Assembly: GCA_016926765.1 (NCBI GenBank)
Contig: JAFGNY010000326.1
Coordinates: 1-6,676 of the forward strand
Origin: Bacteroidales bacterium
GTDB taxonomy: Bacteria; Bacteroidota; Bacteroidia; Bacteroidales; FEN-979
Direction: 5' to 3'
DNA: 6,676 nucleotides
In this document: piece by piece, positions 4,944 to 6,676 of the stretch
How the letters are laid out: the number at the start of each line of letters is the position of its first letter
Position numbering within the stretch: position 1 is the stretch's first letter
Translations under genes and position numbers: made by a program
Notes under the pieces: model-generated
What the model saw: the letters and a program-made list of their open reading frames with translations, nothing else
What the model was told of the DNA's origin: nothing
Database searches by the model: none

Positions 4944-6676
4944 TTATGGTGTTTTGGATGTGTTTTCGGTCTGAAGTTGCTGCCAACGGGTTGTGTAGGC
5001 CTGTGCAAATTTAGTAAACCATCGGTTTCCTCCTGTATAACTTCTGATACGTAACTCCGGATCGGTTCCCGGGAAGAGATTTGCATCGTATACTGCCAGG
5101 GCATTTCCAACCTGATCCTGAAACTCCCTTGTGCTCCGTTGGTCCAATCCTTCCTGTTTCAGCCTGTTCAGGCAAACCCAAGCCGACGTCACCTCTTTGC
5201 CGTCAAGGAAAAAGGAAATCGCAGCCATATACATGGGGACTTTCGAGGAAAGCGATACGAAATCAAGGGTGGTGATCAGCGGGATCCCGAATTGATCCAG
5301 TTTTGTATTAAGGTAAAACCGTTCATTTTCATTGACAATCTGCAAGGCGTTACGAAAATCCCCTATCGCATCCAGGTTAAGCGCTTGCTGCTGTTTCTCC
5401 AGATAAAACGCTGCTGACAGATATTTTTTTATCGTATCCTCGAATGCCTGGAGATCCATGGTGCATTCGGGATGCTGCAGGCTCTTCTTCCGTGCATCTC
5501 CCAACTGCCTGACAGCGATATCATACTGCTTCAGCTCAATGTTCTTCCATGCACGTATGGCAAGGTGGTCAGCTTCCTCTTTCACCCCAAGGCAAACTTT
5601 CAAGTCTATCTTTCTCCGGTAGCTGGTCAGGGCTGATTGCAGATCCGGATCGGCTTCGAGGTTATAAAGATCCATCACGCTCTCCACTTCTCTGGCATAC
5701 TCTTCTGCCCTGTCAAACTCATCCTTCCAGATCATTCCGGTAGCCATCGATATTTCATTCAGCATGTGATATTTATAACTTTCCAGGTACATCCGGTTCA
5801 AGGCTGTATCTGCCGGGATGCCTATTTTCTCTCCCACTTCTTTCATCTGGTTAAATGTTCTGAATGCCTCCTCATGATTGTACGTGATATACAAATAGGT
5901 ACCCTTTTCTGCCAGTTGCTGATACCGGACCGGTAACATCTGGTGATTCAGTTCATCCATCGCAGCATGGGTTTCCGGATCTTCCTGCAGCAATTCCTGA
6001 TAGTGGCATGCATGGTCAAAATGCACCAGCGCACTATCCCGCTCCCTGTTGTGCATCAGCGTGAGAACTCGGTTCTGTTCCTGGAAAAACAGGCCCCTGA
6101 TGGCCTGTTGCTGACGCAAGGCAAGATGTTCTTCAACAAAATCAATCATCTCAGCAGAAAAACTTTGTGAAAAGAGCTGGTAGCAATCAATTGCCTCAAG
6201 ATACTGTTTCTCTCCAAGCAGAAAGTCACATCCCTTCAACCGCTGGTCAAAGAGCTTTCTGAATACCCGTCTGAACAGCGTGTCTACAGGGATTACTTCC
6301 CTAAACTCTGCCAGGTAATCCCCTGCCTGATGAATGTAATCCTCCGCCTTTTGAAATTTCCCCAGGTCGATGCAGGTTTCCGCAATGCCAAGGTAGGAGG
6401 CATAGACGCCTTTGATGGCTTCCGCTTTCAGCAGATCACAGTCGGGATAAAGCTGACCAGGTACCCGCTCTCTGAATTTCGCCGCATTTTCCAGCAGCAT
6501 CTTAGCTCCTACATAATCGGATCCGTCAATCATTTCCCTTGTTTTCCGCAGGTATGAATCCCAAACGGTTTGTGCGATCTCTGCTGCATGGATCGAAAGA
6601 TCATCCGAAGGGTACATCCTGCGAAGCAGACTATAAAAAACCATTTCTTCATCGTCAAACCCCGTCAGCGTAAACC
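4944..6676 (-). CDS. TPR-like helical-repeat protein, 5' end beyond window
   Basis: I do not recognise a named family. The frame is open to the right edge: ten further in-frame codons (FTLTGFDDEE) precede the first Met at 6644, and there is no signal peptide, so the gene very likely starts outside the window. Counting from that Met, 566 residues are visible and almost all are predicted helical. About nine TPR-like helix-turn-helix units begin near residues 18, 76, 127, 180, 236, 287, 346, 405 and 465, with examples such as DLGKFQKAEDYIHQA and WKDEFDRAEEYAREV. The 51-60 residue spacing is longer than the 34 of a classical TPR, with an extra helix often introduced by a proline. The tail (535-554) has an aromatic YTGGNRWFTKFAQAY motif. 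Such superhelices usually act as protein-binding scaffolds; the role and location here are unknown. It lies 4 bp upstream of pepE, probably in the same operon. Confidence 0.8.
   Translation of the reverse strand, partial: FTLTGFDDEEMVFYSLLRRMYPSDDLSIHAAEIAQTVWDSYLRKTREMIDGSDYVGAKMLLENAAKFRERVPGQLYPDCDLLKAEAIKGVYASYLGIAETCIDLGKFQKAEDYIHQAGDYLAEFREVIPVDTLFRRVFRKLFDQRLKGCDFLLGEKQYLEAIDCYQLFSQSFSAEMIDFVEEHLALRQQQAIRGLFFQEQNRVLTLMHNRERDSALVHFDHACHYQELLQEDPETHAAMDELNHQMLPVRYQQLAEKGTYLYITYNHEEAFRTFNQMKEVGEKIGIPADTALNRMYLESYKYHMLNEISMATGMIWKDEFDRAEEYAREVESVMDLYNLEADPDLQSALTSYRRKIDLKVCLGVKEEADHLAIRAWKNIELKQYDIAVRQLGDARKKSLQHPECTMDLQAFEDTIKKYLSAAFYLEKQQQALNLDAIGDFRNALQIVNENERFYLNTKLDQFGIPLITTLDFVSLSSKVPMYMAAISFFLDGKEVTSAWVCLNRLKQEGLDQRSTREFQDQVGNALAVYDANLFPGTDPELRIRSYTGGNRWFTKFAQAYTTRWQQLQTENTSKTP

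Noticed and set aside
4940..5110. 57-codon upstream extension of pepE
   Set aside because: It overlaps the end of the helical-repeat gene, has no match to the PepE N-terminus, and the family alignment begins at the ATG at 4939.
6642..6644. Met at 6644 as the true start of the helical-repeat protein
   Set aside because: The frame remains open through ten more codons to the window edge and the protein has no recognisable N-terminal signal, so this is more likely an internal Met of a gene cut by the window.

Overview
The window most likely comes from a member of the Bacteroidota, probably an uncultured Bacteroidales-like organism. Four signs point this way. The GH13 enzyme ends in a type IX secretion (T9SS) type A sorting domain, which is confined to this phylum. 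The GH53 enzyme is a lipoprotein with a Bacteroidota-type export tail. The start regions lack clear Shine-Dalgarno sequences. Boxes resembling the phylum's TAnnTTTG -7 element lie upstream of the divergent genes. The exact genus cannot be read from the sequence.

Layout, left to right. Positions 1-62 are AT-rich and non-coding. A GH53 endo-beta-1,4-galactanase lipoprotein (63-1220, minus strand) and a large secreted GH13 alpha-amylase-family enzyme (about 1314-4142, plus strand) are transcribed divergently from a roughly 95-bp shared spacer. In that spacer two -7-like boxes lie at exactly equal distances from a small inverted repeat. After the GH13 stop, a 50-bp convergent spacer is almost filled by five tandem heptamers CCGG(C/T)AT. 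On the far side are two minus-strand genes separated by 4 bp: a long TPR-like helical-repeat protein that runs off the right edge (4944-6676), followed by pepE, alpha-aspartyl dipeptidase (4193-4939).

How the genes fit together. The GH53 and GH13 proteins look like the hydrolase part of a surface polysaccharide-utilisation locus. One would be held on the cell by a lipid and the other exported by T9SS. No SusC/SusD pair, regulator or monosaccharide catabolic gene is visible, so the rest of any such locus lies to the left or elsewhere. The helical-repeat gene and pepE form a separate, probably co-transcribed unit with no evident metabolic link to the glycosidases.

I found no mobile element, CRISPR array, tRNA or rRNA, and no clear evidence for an undescribed defence or signalling system. 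The items most worth a second look are the symmetric divergent promoter, the heptamer array and the unusual roughly 56-residue repeat of the helical protein.
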